Shown piece after piece: positions 14,991-24,090 of a stretch of DNA of 64,000 nt. A program made the position numbers and the translations under genes. Position 1 is the stretch's first letter, and each line of letters opens with the position of its first letter. The stretch is from Oscillospiraceae bacterium. Its GTDB lineage: Bacteria > Bacillota > Clostridia > Oscillospirales > CAG-272. The stretch is taken from contig CP091718.1 in NCBI GenBank assembly GCA_022009675.1, positions 496,001-560,000 on the forward strand. The letters are read 5' to 3'. A model generated the notes under the pieces. That model saw nothing but the letters and a program-made list of their open reading frames with translations. It searched no databases and had not been told where the DNA came from.

Positions 14991-16750
14991 TTATATGGTG
15001 ATATTTCCATCTGTGCAATAGACGGTACAACGAACACCAATCCCGTTAATCCCTTCTATCGCATACCATTGTGCCATAGTGCCTTGGAATTTGATTGATG
15101 CCAAACCGGTGCACCACGAGAACGCATCCTCGCCGATGTATGTCACGCTGTTGGAGATCGTGATAGAGGTCAAACCGAAGCAACCCTTGAACGCACCATA
15201 GCCGATGCTCGTCACGCTGTCTGGAATCGTGATAGAGGTCAAGCCAATGCAACCGCGGAACACATTCTCACCGATACTCGTCACGCTGTCGGGAATTATG
15301 ATAGATGTCAATCCAGTACAATCGTAGAACGCACCTGAGCCGATGCTTGTCACGCCATTGCCTATCGTGACGGAGGTCAAACCGGTGCAACCGTAGAACG
15401 CACTCTCGCCGATGCTCGTTACGCTGTCGGGAATCGTGATAGAGGTCAAGCCGGTGCAACCGGAGAATGCACTCCCGCCGATGTTTATCACACCGTTGGG
15501 AATCGTGATAGAGGTCAAGCTGGCGCAACCGACGAACGCATAACCTCCGATGCTCGTCATGCCGTTGGGAATAACAAGATTTGTAATGAGTGTTCCGTCC
15601 AAATAAAGATTGTGTGCATAGATAAGCGGGGTTGCAGTCCAATCTTCAAAACAGATACCACACCATTTTCCAATATCGGTAATATAAACATCTTTCAAGC
15701 CAGTGCAGCCCGAGAACGCAGAACTACCCACACTTGTCACGCTGTCGGGGATCGTGATAGAGGTCAAGCCAGTGCAACCCGAGAACGCAGAACCTCCGAT
15801 ACTTGTCACGCTGTCGGGGATCGTGATAGAGGTCAAGCCAGTGCAACCCGAGAACGCAGAACCTCCGATACTCGTCACGCTGGCGGGGATCGTGATAGAG
15901 GTCAAGCTGACGCTGTCGTTGAACGCATATTCACCGATCCCCGTCACTGTGTCAGGAATCGTAATGGTTTTGATGTATGAATGCTGAAAAGCCCTGGGCA
16001 GAATCTGCGTTACCGTTTTCCCTTTGTACGTTGAAGGAATTACTATATCGGCAAGATACTGGGTTCTACCTGCTTTTACCCCATACGTTCCATCAGGCAT
16101 AGGATAGAAGTCCAGCCCTTCGGTGCCTTCCCGTGGTTCGGTGGGTGCATTGACAATTTCAAACGTCGTGGTTGTACCGTCCGTAAAAGTAATCGTGTAT
16201 GTGTCCACATTGCCGTTCGTGGCAGTCTTTACAATGGAAACAATACCGACTCCGGCGTCACCTTTGTCGCCTTTTTCGCCCTTGGCTCCGGTTGCGCCGG
16301 TGTCACCTTTGTCACCTTTGTCGCCTTTTTCACCCTTGGCTCCGGTTGCACCGGTGTCGCCTTTGTCGCCTTTTTCGCCCTTGGCTCCGGTTGCGCCGGT
16401 GTCGCCTTTGTCGCCTTTTTCACCCTTGGCTCCGGTTGCGCCGGTGTCGCCTTTGTCGCCTTTTTTTCACCCTTGGCTCCGGTTGCACCGGTGTCGCCTT
16501 TGTCACCCTTCGCGGCAGCCTGTCCGTCTTTGCCCGCCAAAGATGCAAGCCATTCGGTGAGTGTTCCTTCAAAACCGTTGTCGCAAGCGAGTTCATATGC
16601 AGACTTACCATCCGCACCGGCTTCTCCCTTTTCACCCGCCTCACCTTGAATACCCTGAGGTCCTTCCACACCCTCGCACCCGGACAGAACAGATACGCCC
16701 ATGAGTATGGATAATACCAATGCATACACTTTCAAAAAACTTCTTTTCAT
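14991..16750 (-). CDS. Surface lipoprotein: collagen-like repeats plus BspA-type leucine-rich repeats
   Basis: The ATG giving MKRSFLKVYALVLSILMG is chosen because GAGAGG lies at the right distance; the upstream ATG is too close. A lipoprotein signal ends in VSVLSGC. Then come a segment with GPQGIQGEAGEKGEAGADG, four to five GDKGDTGATGAKGEK units (Gly-X-Y triplets), and about eleven LRR_5 units of 23 residues (pattern LTSITIPDSVTSIGGSAFSG CTG), ending TVYCTDGNITI as in BspA-like proteins. Such proteins bind host or matrix surfaces. The tract AAAAAAA at about 16461-16467 in one repeat (five A in the others) breaks the frame; either a sequencing error or a phase-variable switch. A sigma-A promoter lies at 16841-16869. 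Confidence 0.85.
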
Positions 16751-16840
16751 GATTACCATTCCTCTCTCAACAAACTTCCGTGACGTTCAAATCCGCAACA
16801 GCAAACGGCCATACAGCAAAAGCACTGAACCACAAACAAC

Positions 16841-16869
16841 AGTATATCATGGAGACGGCAAAAAGTCAA
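16841..16869 (-). promoter_or_regulatory. Sigma-A promoter of the surface lipoprotein gene
   Basis: -35 TTGACT (16864-16869), 17-bp spacer, -10 TATACT (16841-16846) on the minus strand; the 5' leader is about 85 bases. Confidence 0.75.
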
Positions 16870-17157
16870 TGCATTTTGCCGATTTGGGCAGGAAGCCGCG
16901 GCGCTTTTTCACGCAAATTGCTACTGTGTGCCGCAGATTGCGCCATTTTTCTTCTGTCGGTCGCCGTCGCAGAGGGCGTTTCCTGTACCGGACGGAATCA
17001 AGAAATGCGCTCCTGGCGGTTATCACCTTTGCCGTTCTTCTCTGCTTCCGTCCCCGGAGGAGGAGAGCGGAGGGAAAGGAACTGAATTCGCGGACGGACA
17101 TATGGGAGCCGGCGTTCCGGCTTGCTTTCCGCATCGCCCGTCGGGAAAAAAACCGCC
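16870..17157. other. Intergenic, no gene seen
   Basis: Between the divergent promoters of the lipoprotein gene and ligA. Open frames here have no ribosome-binding site and no recognisable protein; I see no RNA gene or repeat. Confidence 0.5.
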
Positions 17158-17186
17158 TTGACTTTTGCGCTCCGGTCGGGTATAAT
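17158..17186 (+). promoter_or_regulatory. Sigma-A promoter of ligA
   Basis: -35 TTGACT (17158-17163), 17-bp spacer, -10 TATAAT (17181-17186), 41 bases before the start codon. Confidence 0.85.
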
Positions 17187-17226
17187 ACGGGTATACCAAA
17201 AGCACTACACCCGAAGGAGGCTTTCC

Positions 17227-19239
17227 ATGAGCACTACGGAAGACAGGCAGCTGCGCGCGCTGGTTGACAAACTCCGCGAGGAGCTGAACTACCACGCCAA
17301 AAAATATTACGTGGAGGATGCACCGGAAATATCCGACTACGAGTACGACCGGCTTTTCTATGAGCTGGTGCACATCGAGCAGGAACACCCGGAGCTGGAC
17401 GATCCCGCGTCCCCTACCCACCGTGTCGGCGGCAAAGCCTCCGACCGCTTTGAAAAGGTCACGCACAGCGTTCGCATGGATTCGCTGACCGATGTGTTTT
17501 CCTTTGAAGAGCTTGAAGAATTCCTGTCCCATGTTGCGGAGCGGATCCCGGATGCCGTATACTCGGTCGAGCCGAAGATCGACGGGCTCTCCTGCGCGTT
17601 GCGCTATGTGGACGGCGTGCTGGTTCAGGCGGCAACGCGCGGGGACGGAACAGTCGGCGAGGACGTGACGCAGAACGTCCGCACCATCTTCGATGTGCCG
17701 CTGACCCTGCCGGAGCCGCTGTCGCTGACCGTCCGGTGCGAGGTATATATGCCCCGTGCGGTCTTTGAGCGACTCAACCGGCGCCGCGCCGAGGCGGGCA
17801 CCGCCCTGCTTGCCAACCCGCGCAATGCCGCCGCCGGGTCGCTCCGCCAGCTTGACCCCAAGGTCACGGCATCGCGGGCGCTGTCTGTCTTTGTCTTCAA
17901 TTTTTCAAGAGGGGGCACTCTATGCCGACGGGCACGCGCCTGTCTCGCACACCGAAACGCTGGACCGACTGCACAAGCTGGGCTTCCACACGCTGGAGGA
18001 ACGGATCCGCACCGCCGACCGCGCCGCGATTCTGGCGCATATCCGGCATCTGGGCGAGGCGCGGGACAGTCTCGCCTATGACATCGACGGCGTGGTAATC
18101 AAGCTGGACAGGCTTGCCGACCGGACGACTATGGGCGAGGGAACCGCAACCCCCCGTTGGGCGGTCGCCTACAAGTTCCCGCCGGAGCAGAAAATCACAC
18201 GGCTGGAGGACATCACCGTCGCGGTCGGGCGCACCGGCGTACTGACTCCTACCGCCGTACTGCACCCCGTCCGGCTGGCGGGCACCACGGTTTCCCGCGC
18301 AACCCTGCACAATCCGGATTTTATCTGCGAGCGTGATATCCGCATCGGCGATTTCGTGACCGTGCAGAAGGCGGGCGACATCATTCCGGAGGTGGTCTGC
18401 ACGCATCCGGACAGGAGAACAGGTGACGAGCGCCCCTTCCGGATGCCGGCAGTCTGTCCCTCCTGCGGGGAGCCGGTTTTCCGTGAGGAGGACGAGGCAG
18501 CGGTACGCTGTACCAACGCCGCCTGCCCAGCACAGCTCTCGCGCGGCATCGAGCATTTTGCGTCCAAGGACGCCATGGACATTGACGGACTGGGCCCGCA
18601 GATTGTCGAGTCCCTCATCCGGGAAGGGCTGATCCAGGATGCCGCCGACCTGTACCGCCTCCGCGCCGCCGACGTGGCAGGCATGGAGCGCATGGGCGAA
18701 AAGTCCGCCGCCAACCTCATTGCCGCGATTGAAAAAAATCCAAGACGGCTGGTCTGGAACGCCTGCTGTACGCGCTGGGCATCCGCAACATCGGTGCGGT
18801 GGCGGCGGCGGCGCTTGCCGGACACTTCGGAACGCTGGACGGCGTCATGGCAGCGACGGCGGAACAACTGTGCGACATTCCGGACTTCGGGAAAATCACG
18901 GCGGAATGCGTGGTCAATTTCTTTACGCACCCGCAGAATATCGCGCTCTGCCGCCGCCTGGAGGGGGCAGGCTGCCTGACCTCCGCCACCGCCGCGCCGA
19001 CCGGCGACAGGCTGGCAGGCATCACCTTCGTGCTGACCGGAACCTTGCCCACGCTCAGCCGGGACGAGGCTTCCGCGCTGATCAAGGCGCAGGGCGGCAA
19101 GGTTTCGGGATCTGTGTCTTCCCGGACAGGCTATGTTGTCGCCGGTGAGGCGGCAGGCTCCAAGCTGACCAAGGCGCAGGCGCTCGGCGTGCCTGTCATC
19201 GACGAGGACGGACTGCGGCGGCTGCTGGAGGGAAAGTAA
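17227..19239 (+). CDS. ligA: NAD-dependent DNA ligase LigA (two homopolymer frame breaks)
   Basis: Start after AAGGAGG. About 670 residues, the usual LigA length. N-terminal Ia domain YYVEDAPEISDYEYDRLFYE; adenylation site SVEPKIDGLSCALRY with the catalytic Lys; a C4 zinc finger (CPSCGEPVFREEDEA then CTNAACPAQ); helix-hairpin-helix units; C-terminal BRCT domain (GITFVLTGTLPTLSRDEASA). It seals nicks in replication and repair using NAD. The frame breaks at a T5 run (17901-17905; four T restore NFQEGALYADGH) and at an A7 run (18732-18738). Because the gene is essential and the residues on both sides are well conserved, sequencing error is far more likely than a true pseudogene. Confidence 0.95.
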
Positions 19240-19246
19240 CGACTCT

Positions 19247-19274
19247 GCCGGAGATGTCAACCGACATCTCCGGC
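19247..19274. other. Perfect 11-bp hairpin between ligA and the acetyltransferase gene
   Basis: GCCGGAGATGT and its complement with a 6-base loop, starting 7 bases after the ligA stop. It has no T-run, so it may be a weak terminator or an mRNA processing hairpin; the downstream ribosome-binding site AAGGAGG follows immediately. Confidence 0.55.
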
Positions 19275-19291
19275 TCTGCGAAGGAGGTATC

Positions 19292-19779
19292 ATGGAAATA
19301 CGGTATGCAACGCTCCGCGATGTTGCCGCGGTCGCCGCAGTGGAGGCGGCGTGCTTTCCGCCTGCGGAAGCGGCGACCGAAGCGCAGTTTGCCGAGCGGA
19401 TCCGGCATTATGGGAATCATTTCTGGCTGATGTTTGACGGGGAAAAAGCTGATCGCCTTTGTGGACGGTTTTTGTAACGGACGAGCCGGATCTGACCGAC
19501 GGGATGTATGAAACTGCGTCCATGCACGACGAAACTGGTGCGTGGCAAATGATTTTCGGCGTCAATACGTTGCCGGCGTATCGCCGGCACGGGTATGCGG
19601 GCGCACTGATCCGCCGCGCCGTTTCCGATGCGAAACGGCAGGGGCGCAGGGGACTTGTACTGACCTGCAAGCAAGCCCTGATCCCGTACTATGCGCGTTT
19701 CGGCTTTGCAGACGAGGGTGTTTCGGAGAAATCCACCCACGGGAACGTCGTGTGGCACCAGATGCGGCTGTCCTTCTGA
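19292..19779 (+). CDS. GNAT-family N-acetyltransferase (one frame break)
   Basis: About 162 residues starting MEIRYATLRDVAAVAAVEAA after AAGGAGG. The acetyl-CoA-binding motif A is visible as NTLPAYRRHGYAGALIRRAV (RRxGxA/G), and the C-terminal part ends YYARFGFADEGVSEKS, typical of GNAT enzymes. Substrate unknown. An A5 run at 19443-19447 shifts the frame; with four A it reads DGEKLIAFVDGFV. It follows ligA closely and may be cotranscribed. Confidence 0.8.
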
Positions 19780-19868
19780 CGGCGAACCGAACACAGATCC
19801 GCTCCGGATTCCGGGCTATCCCCGCGGAGCCCGGAAACGCCGGCAATTCGTAAATTTTTATTGAACCT

Positions 19869-19898
19869 CTTGCCAACCGGCAAGAAGCGTGATATAAT
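19869..19898 (+). promoter_or_regulatory. Promoter with palindromic operator of the MntR-like gene
   Basis: -35 TTGCCA (19870-19875), 17-bp spacer, -10 TATAAT (19893-19898). The inverted repeat CTTGCC-AACC-GGCAAG (19869-19884) covers the -35 box and spacer, a natural place for autoregulation by the DtxR-family protein encoded downstream. Confidence 0.65.
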
Positions 19899-19940
19899 GG
19901 AGGGTACGATAAATTCACCCTGAAAGGCAGGTTTCAGACA

Positions 19941-20333
19941 ATGCATATGCAGGAATCCGGCGAGATGTATCTGGAAACGATTCTCATTCTGTCCCGTACC
20001 AAAGGGCAGGTGCGCTCCATAGACATCGTGGATTATATGTCCTTCAGCAAGCCGTCTGTCAGCCGCGCCGTGGGGTTGCTCAAAAGCGGCGGCTACATTC
20101 TGGTCGATCCGGAGGGCTACATCACGCTCACGGACGCCGGACGCGAGGTCGCGGAAAAGATATACGAACGCCACACGACTCTGACCGAGCTGCTCACGCG
20201 GCTGGGCGTTGACCCGGATGTGGCGGCGGAGGACGCCTGCCGGATGGAGCATACCATCAGCGATGAGTCCTTTGAGGCGCTCAAGCGCCACATGAGTCAA
20301 TCCCCGAACGCGAATCCGGATTCGGCACACTGA
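19941..20333 (+). CDS. MntR/DtxR-family metal-dependent transcriptional repressor
   Basis: 130 residues: winged helix (ESGEMYLETILILSRTKGQV, SFSKPSVSRAVGLLKSGGYI, DPEGYITLTDAGREVAEKIY) followed by the metal-binding dimerisation part with the usual His/Asp/Glu/Cys ligands (ERHTTLTELLTRLGV, AEDACRMEHTISDESFEALK). Proteins of this type repress manganese or iron uptake, or activate export, when the metal is plentiful. It faces the manganese exporter gene mntP across a shared terminator, which favours manganese as its effector. No SH3-like third domain, as in MntR. Confidence 0.85.
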   Translation: MHMQESGEMYLETILILSRTKGQVRSIDIVDYMSFSKPSVSRAVGLLKSGGYILVDPEGYITLTDAGREVAEKIYERHTTLTELLTRLGVDPDVAAEDACRMEHTISDESFEALKRHMSQSPNANPDSAH

Positions 20334-20341
20334 AAAATCAC

Positions 20342-20388
20342 AAAAGCAGGCACCCCACAGCAAAAAGCGCTGCGGGGTGCCTGCTTTT
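20342..20388. terminator. Bidirectional terminator between mntR-like gene and mntP
   Basis: AAAAGCAGGCACCCC and its perfect complement with an internal 17-base loop; A-run on one side and T-run on the other, so it can end both convergent transcripts. Confidence 0.9.
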
Positions 20389-20507
20389 GCGAAAAGCGGC
20401 AGGGTTCCGGGGATCACGGAAGCGCCGCACAGTTCCCGGATGTGCCGGCGGAGTATGCATCCGGAATTATTGCACGGGACGCCAGCCCCGGGGCGTGCGT
20501 GTGTACC

Positions 20508-21080
20508 TCAAAACGGCAGGACGCCAAGATGCTCCAGCAGAATTTTCAAGCCGATCAGGATCAGGATGGCGCCGCCGACCACAACGGCGCGGCTCCTGTA
20601 CTTCAGTCCGAAGACGTTGCCGATCTTCAGTCCCACGCCGGACAGCAAAAACGTGACGGCTCCGATAAGTCCCACCGCCCAGCCGATGCCCACAGTCGGG
20701 GGTGCCAGCGCAAAGGTCACACCGATCGCCAGTGCATCAATACTGGTCGCCACTGCCAGCAGCAGCATGGTTCTGAACGAGAAGGAATCGTCGCCCTTTT
20801 CGCCATCGCCCGCGACGCCCTCCCGGATCATATTCCCGCCGATCAACGCCAGCAGAACAAACGCAATCCAGTGGTCAAACCGGGTGATGTGCTCCGCAAA
20901 GGTTGAGCCGAGCAACCATCCCAGCGTGGGCATCAATGCCTGAAATCCGCCGAACCATGCGCCGACAATCAGGTAGTGTCGGGGGCACAGCCGTTGCGTA
21001 GACAGTCCCTTACAGACAGCAACGGCAAAAGCGTCCATGGACAGCCCCACGGCGAGCAGAAATAATTCGATAAGGCTCAT
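20508..21080 (-). CDS. mntP: Manganese efflux pump MntP
   Basis: 190 residues with six membrane helices and the two conserved repeats of the family: LFLLAVGLSMDAFAVAVCKG and LLLAVATSIDALAIGVTFAL, whose Asp residues (SMDAFAV, SIDALAIG) are needed for Mn export. Start MSLIELFLLAV after AAAGGA. It is transcribed from a strong promoter through a 340-base leader containing an attenuator, so it is probably switched on by manganese, and the MntR-like gene next door may contribute. Confidence 0.93.
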   Translation of the reverse strand: MSLIELFLLAVGLSMDAFAVAVCKGLSTQRLCPRHYLIVGAWFGGFQALMPTLGWLLGSTFAEHITRFDHWIAFVLLALIGGNMIREGVAGDGEKGDDSFSFRTMLLLAVATSIDALAIGVTFALAPPTVGIGWAVGLIGAVTFLLSGVGLKIGNVFGLKYRSRAVVVGGAILILIGLKILLEHLGVLPF

Positions 21081-21417
21081 GAATTCAATATCCTTTCGGC
21101 AGAGTTACATTTACGGGAAGCGGATCGGGAGCCCCCGCGCGGCAGACGTGTGCGCGGTTGCGTCGGTTCCGCCTTCGCGGGACATTCCGCGGCGTAAAAA
21201 AGCGGTTCAGGCACATCGCACCCGAACCACTCTATGCCCAAGTACGGGTATGCCATACCTGAGGCGATACCGCGCAGGTTGGTGGAACAGATGCGCGGTA
21301 TTTTCTTTCGTTTCGCTGTTGCAGGCAAGGCAGACGGGGTATTCCGCCCTGTCTGTTGGCGTTGCCGCCGTGAGTCCTCTGCGGCTACGCGGGTACCGGC
21401 TGCCTGCTCTCTCAACG
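21081..21417 (-). promoter_or_regulatory. Structured 5' leader of mntP, candidate Mn2+-riboswitch-like element
   Basis: A 337-base untranslated leader precedes mntP. Its first part has a closing stem GGCGTTG/CAACGCC around CCGCGTAGCCGCAGAGG, followed by CAACAGACAGG and CTGCCTTGCCTGCAACAGCG, an arrangement reminiscent of yybP-ykoY manganese riboswitches (stem, CAACA, CTTGCCTG). The canonical GGGGAGUAG loop is not visible, so the class is uncertain. A terminator hairpin lies near its middle (21196-21230), consistent with transcriptional attenuation. Confidence 0.45.
21196..21230 (-). terminator. Intrinsic terminator inside the mntP leader
   Basis: GTGGTTCGGG and CCTGAACCGC form a 10-bp stem with two G-T pairs, followed by six T on the minus strand, about 115 bases before the mntP start. 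Such a position marks an attenuator. Confidence 0.75.
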
Positions 21418-21423
21418 CCGGGC

Positions 21424-21452
21424 ATTATAGCATATTTTCGGCGGATTGTCAA
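21424..21452 (-). promoter_or_regulatory. Sigma-A promoter of mntP
   Basis: -35 TTGACA (21447-21452), 17-bp spacer, -10 TATAAT (21424-21429) on the minus strand; both boxes match the consensus perfectly. Confidence 0.9.
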
Positions 21453-21555
21453 GTGATTTTTCGGAGGAGGGGGGTGCCCCCGGTGGCACCGGATCCTTCC
21501 GCCCTCGCTGTCCCCGGCGGAGCAGGGGGCAATCCGCAAGGATGCCCCCGTCTTC

Positions 21556-22233
21556 TCATTGTTTCTCCACAATTTCCGTTCCCTTACCGCTCTTGAGAAT
21601 ACAGCGGGGAGGCACAGTGCCGCGCACGGAGGACAGCGGATAAATATTGGAATCCGCACCGATGACAGTACCGGGATTCAGAACCGAATTGCAACCGACT
21701 TCCACTCGGTCACCCAGAATAGCACCCATTTTCTTCAGGCGGGTCTCAAGAACCTCGTCCCCGGCGCGAACCGAAACAAGCGTCCGGTCGCTCTTGACGT
21801 TGGAGGTCACGGCACCGGCACCCATGTGCGCCTTGTAGCCAAGCACCGAATCGCCGACATAGTTATAGTGCGGCACCTGCACGCCGTCAAACAGGATGCA
21901 GTTCTTCAACTCCACCGAGTTGCCGACCACACAGCCGTCCCCCACCCGCGCCGCGCCGCGGATGAACGCGCCGTGCCGCACCTCCGTGTCCGCCCCGATG
22001 ATGGCAGGCGCGCCGATATAGGCTGTGGGCGCAATGCGGGCGGATCTGGCGATCCAGATGTCCTCGGCGGGATGATCGTACTCGTCGGGCGGCAGAGTCG
22101 CGCCGACTTCGCGGATGATGTCCTTGATCTCCGCCAGAATTTCCCAAGGGTACTCATATCCCGACAGATGCGCCCATGCGCGGGTGTGACCGGGAGCGAA
22201 CAGCTCCTGCGTGGTAAGAATGTGGTTCTGCAT
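21556..22233 (-). CDS. Left-handed beta-helix acyl/nucleotidyl-transferase-like protein
   Basis: 225 residues after GAAGGAG. The N-terminal 60 residues are unusual (TQELFAPGHTRAWAHLSGYE); then hexapeptide repeats fill the rest (IARSARIAPTAYIGAPAIIG, GAFIRGAARVGDGCVVGNSV, KMGAILGDRVEVGCNSVLNP). This is the LbH fold of GlmU C-terminal domains and related sugar-nucleotide acyltransferases. Gene order glmM then this gene on the same strand suggests a role in amino-sugar metabolism, possibly as a GlmU-like partner. There is no pyrophosphorylase domain, so it is not a full GlmU. Confidence 0.75.
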   Translation of the reverse strand: MQNHILTTQELFAPGHTRAWAHLSGYEYPWEILAEIKDIIREVGATLPPDEYDHPAEDIWIARSARIAPTAYIGAPAIIGADTEVRHGAFIRGAARVGDGCVVGNSVELKNCILFDGVQVPHYNYVGDSVLGYKAHMGAGAVTSNVKSDRTLVSVRAGDEVLETRLKKMGAILGDRVEVGCNSVLNPGTVIGADSNIYPLSSVRGTVPPRCILKSGKGTEIVEKQ

Positions 22234-22313
22234 AACAATTCTCCTTCTGCAATCTATTGCAATCTACGAAAATCCATGAATCCGCAAAGGGCAGTTCCGA
22301 CAACAGGAGCCGC

Positions 22314-23730
22314 TCAGCGCAGGCGCTCCGGAGCCTCCGCTTCCTCTGCCAGCCCGCGTGCGCGGATGAGCGCCAGCATTTCGTCCGCGCAGGCTCCGCA
22401 CAACGCAAGGGACGGGGACTCCACCATCACGCGCACGACCGGCTCGGTGCCGCTCCGGCGCAGGAGGATGCGTCCGGAATTCCCAAGACGGGCGGCGATA
22501 TCCGCCAGACGCGCTTTCACGACAGGATCGGCAAGTACGGCGTCCTTGTCCGGCACGCGGATGCTCTTCTGCAGTTGCGGGGACAGCACAACGGGCGCGG
22601 CAAGACGCGAAAGCGGCATTTTGGCGTCCACCATGCGCTCCGCCAGCATGATGGCAGTCAGCAGTCCGTCGCCGGTCGTGGCATACTTGCGCAGGATCAC
22701 GTGCCCCGACTGCTCCCCGCCCAGTCCGTAGCCGCCGCGTACCATGCTCTCGTATATGAAGCGGTCGCCGACGGTGGTCTCCACATGGCGGATGCCGGCG
22801 GCATCCAGTGCCCGGTACAGCCCCCATGTTGGTCATGACCGTGGTCACGACCGTGTCCTGCGGCAACGTTCCGCTCTCCCGCATGGCGCAGGCGAGGATG
22901 TACAGGATCCGGTCGCCGTCCACCTCTTCGCCGTTCTCGTCCACTGCGATACAGCGGTCTGCGTCGCCGTCAAAGGCAAAGCCCACATCCAGATGCTCCG
23001 ACAGAACCAGCCGCCGCAGTCCTTCGATATGCGTAGAGCCGGCATTCAGGTTGATGTTCAGTCCGTCCGGGTCGGCGTTGATGATGTAGGTGCGCGCGCC
23101 GAGCGCCTCAAAAACCGCCTTGGCTATCATCCACGAGGAACCGTTGGCGCAATCCAGCCCGATGCGCAGGGATCGGTAGGAATGTGCCGCCAGCGAGATC
23201 AGGTATCCGACGTACCGGTTCCGCCCGGCGGCGTAGTCCACAATCTGCCCGATATCGGCTCCGTGCGAGAGCGGCAGTTCATCCGCATCCAGCCCCAGTG
23301 CCCGCGCGCCGCCGTCCAGATAGTCCTCGATGACCTGTATCGTCCGGTCGTCGATCTTCTCCCCGTCGCCGTTGACCAGCTTGATGCCGTTATCCGTAAA
23401 GGGATTATGCGAGGCGGATATCATAACGCCGCAGTCAAACTCCCCGCGTGCCGCCGCAAAGCAGACGCTGGGTGTGGTGGTAACGTGCAGCATATAGGCA
23501 TCCGCGCCGCCCGCAACCAGCCCTGCGACCAGCGCATACTCAAACAGGTAGCTGGAGCGGCGGGTGTCCTTGCCGATGACCACGCGCACTTTGTGCGCCG
23601 CACCGGAAGCCCCGTCGCGCCCGCCCCCGTAGTACCACGCCAGAAACCGCCCGATCCGCCAGGCATGGTCGCCTGTCAGTGTGGCATTTGCTTCCCCCCG
23701 GAAGCCGTCGGTGCCGAAATATTTGCCCAT
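22314..23730 (-). CDS. glmM: Phosphoglucosamine mutase GlmM (one frame break)
   Basis: The ATG at 23730 (MGKYFGTDGFRGEAN) has AAAGGA at the right distance. Motifs in order: active-site serine GVMISASHNPFTDNGIK, metal-binding FAFDGDADRCIAV, sugar-binding GGEQSGHVILRKYATTGDG, and phosphate-binding RRSGTEPVVRVMVE. It converts glucosamine-6-phosphate to glucosamine-1-phosphate for UDP-GlcNAc and peptid­oglycan. A C5 run on the plus strand (22821-22825) shifts the frame; with one base less the sequence reads GLYRALDAAGIRHVETTVGD. Length about 471 residues is rather long for GlmM (usually 450). Confidence 0.92.
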
Positions 23731-23985
23731 AGCTGCCATCCTTTCCCGTCTGTCGGAACAGAATTGTATTCCCGGTTAGTATACCACGTTCCGAGTCAGA
23801 AATAAAGACCAATTTTATGAACAAGTGCAAGGATTTTTTTGTGCTTTTCGCAACTGTCGCGTGCAGCGGATGCAAATCCCGGTGGGCAGTCGGAAGAACA
23901 GTTGGGCAATCCGCCGAATAATCCCCGTCAGATTTTGGTCAAAGCGCCGAAAATGAACTTTATTTGAAAAAAGAAGGGAAACCCA
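23731..23985. other. Intergenic region between divergent glmM and dehydrogenase genes
   Basis: A weak minus-strand -10 box TATACT lies near 23780 for glmM. I see no gene, RNA or repeat in the remainder; a plus-strand sigma-A promoter follows at 23986. Confidence 0.45.
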
Positions 23986-24014
23986 TTGAAAAAAGGTGCC
24001 GGATGCGGTACAAT
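23986..24014 (+). promoter_or_regulatory. Sigma-A promoter of the Gfo/Idh/MocA gene
   Basis: -35 TTGAAA (23986-23991), 17-bp spacer, -10 TACAAT (24009-24014), 77 bases before the start codon. Confidence 0.7.
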
Positions 24015-24090
24015 GGTACTGTCCCTCTTTGGGCGGTCGATGCCGCCGGGACAAATATAAGTACAACCGAACAAGGAGTATTTTTTTCTC

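Noticed and set aside
15612..16714. Plus-strand repetitive proteins rich in Arg, Cys or Leu-Ser-Pro
   Set aside because: They are antisense images of the leucine-rich and collagen-like repeats of the lipoprotein gene.
17901..17905. Programmed ribosomal frameshifting in ligA and similar genes
   Set aside because: No slippery heptamers with downstream pseudoknots are seen, and the same kind of break recurs in more than twenty unrelated genes at plain homopolymers.
23824..23940. A further copy of the 173-base palindromic element
   Set aside because: It shares only a poly-T stretch and a few bases; the terminal inverted repeats are absent.
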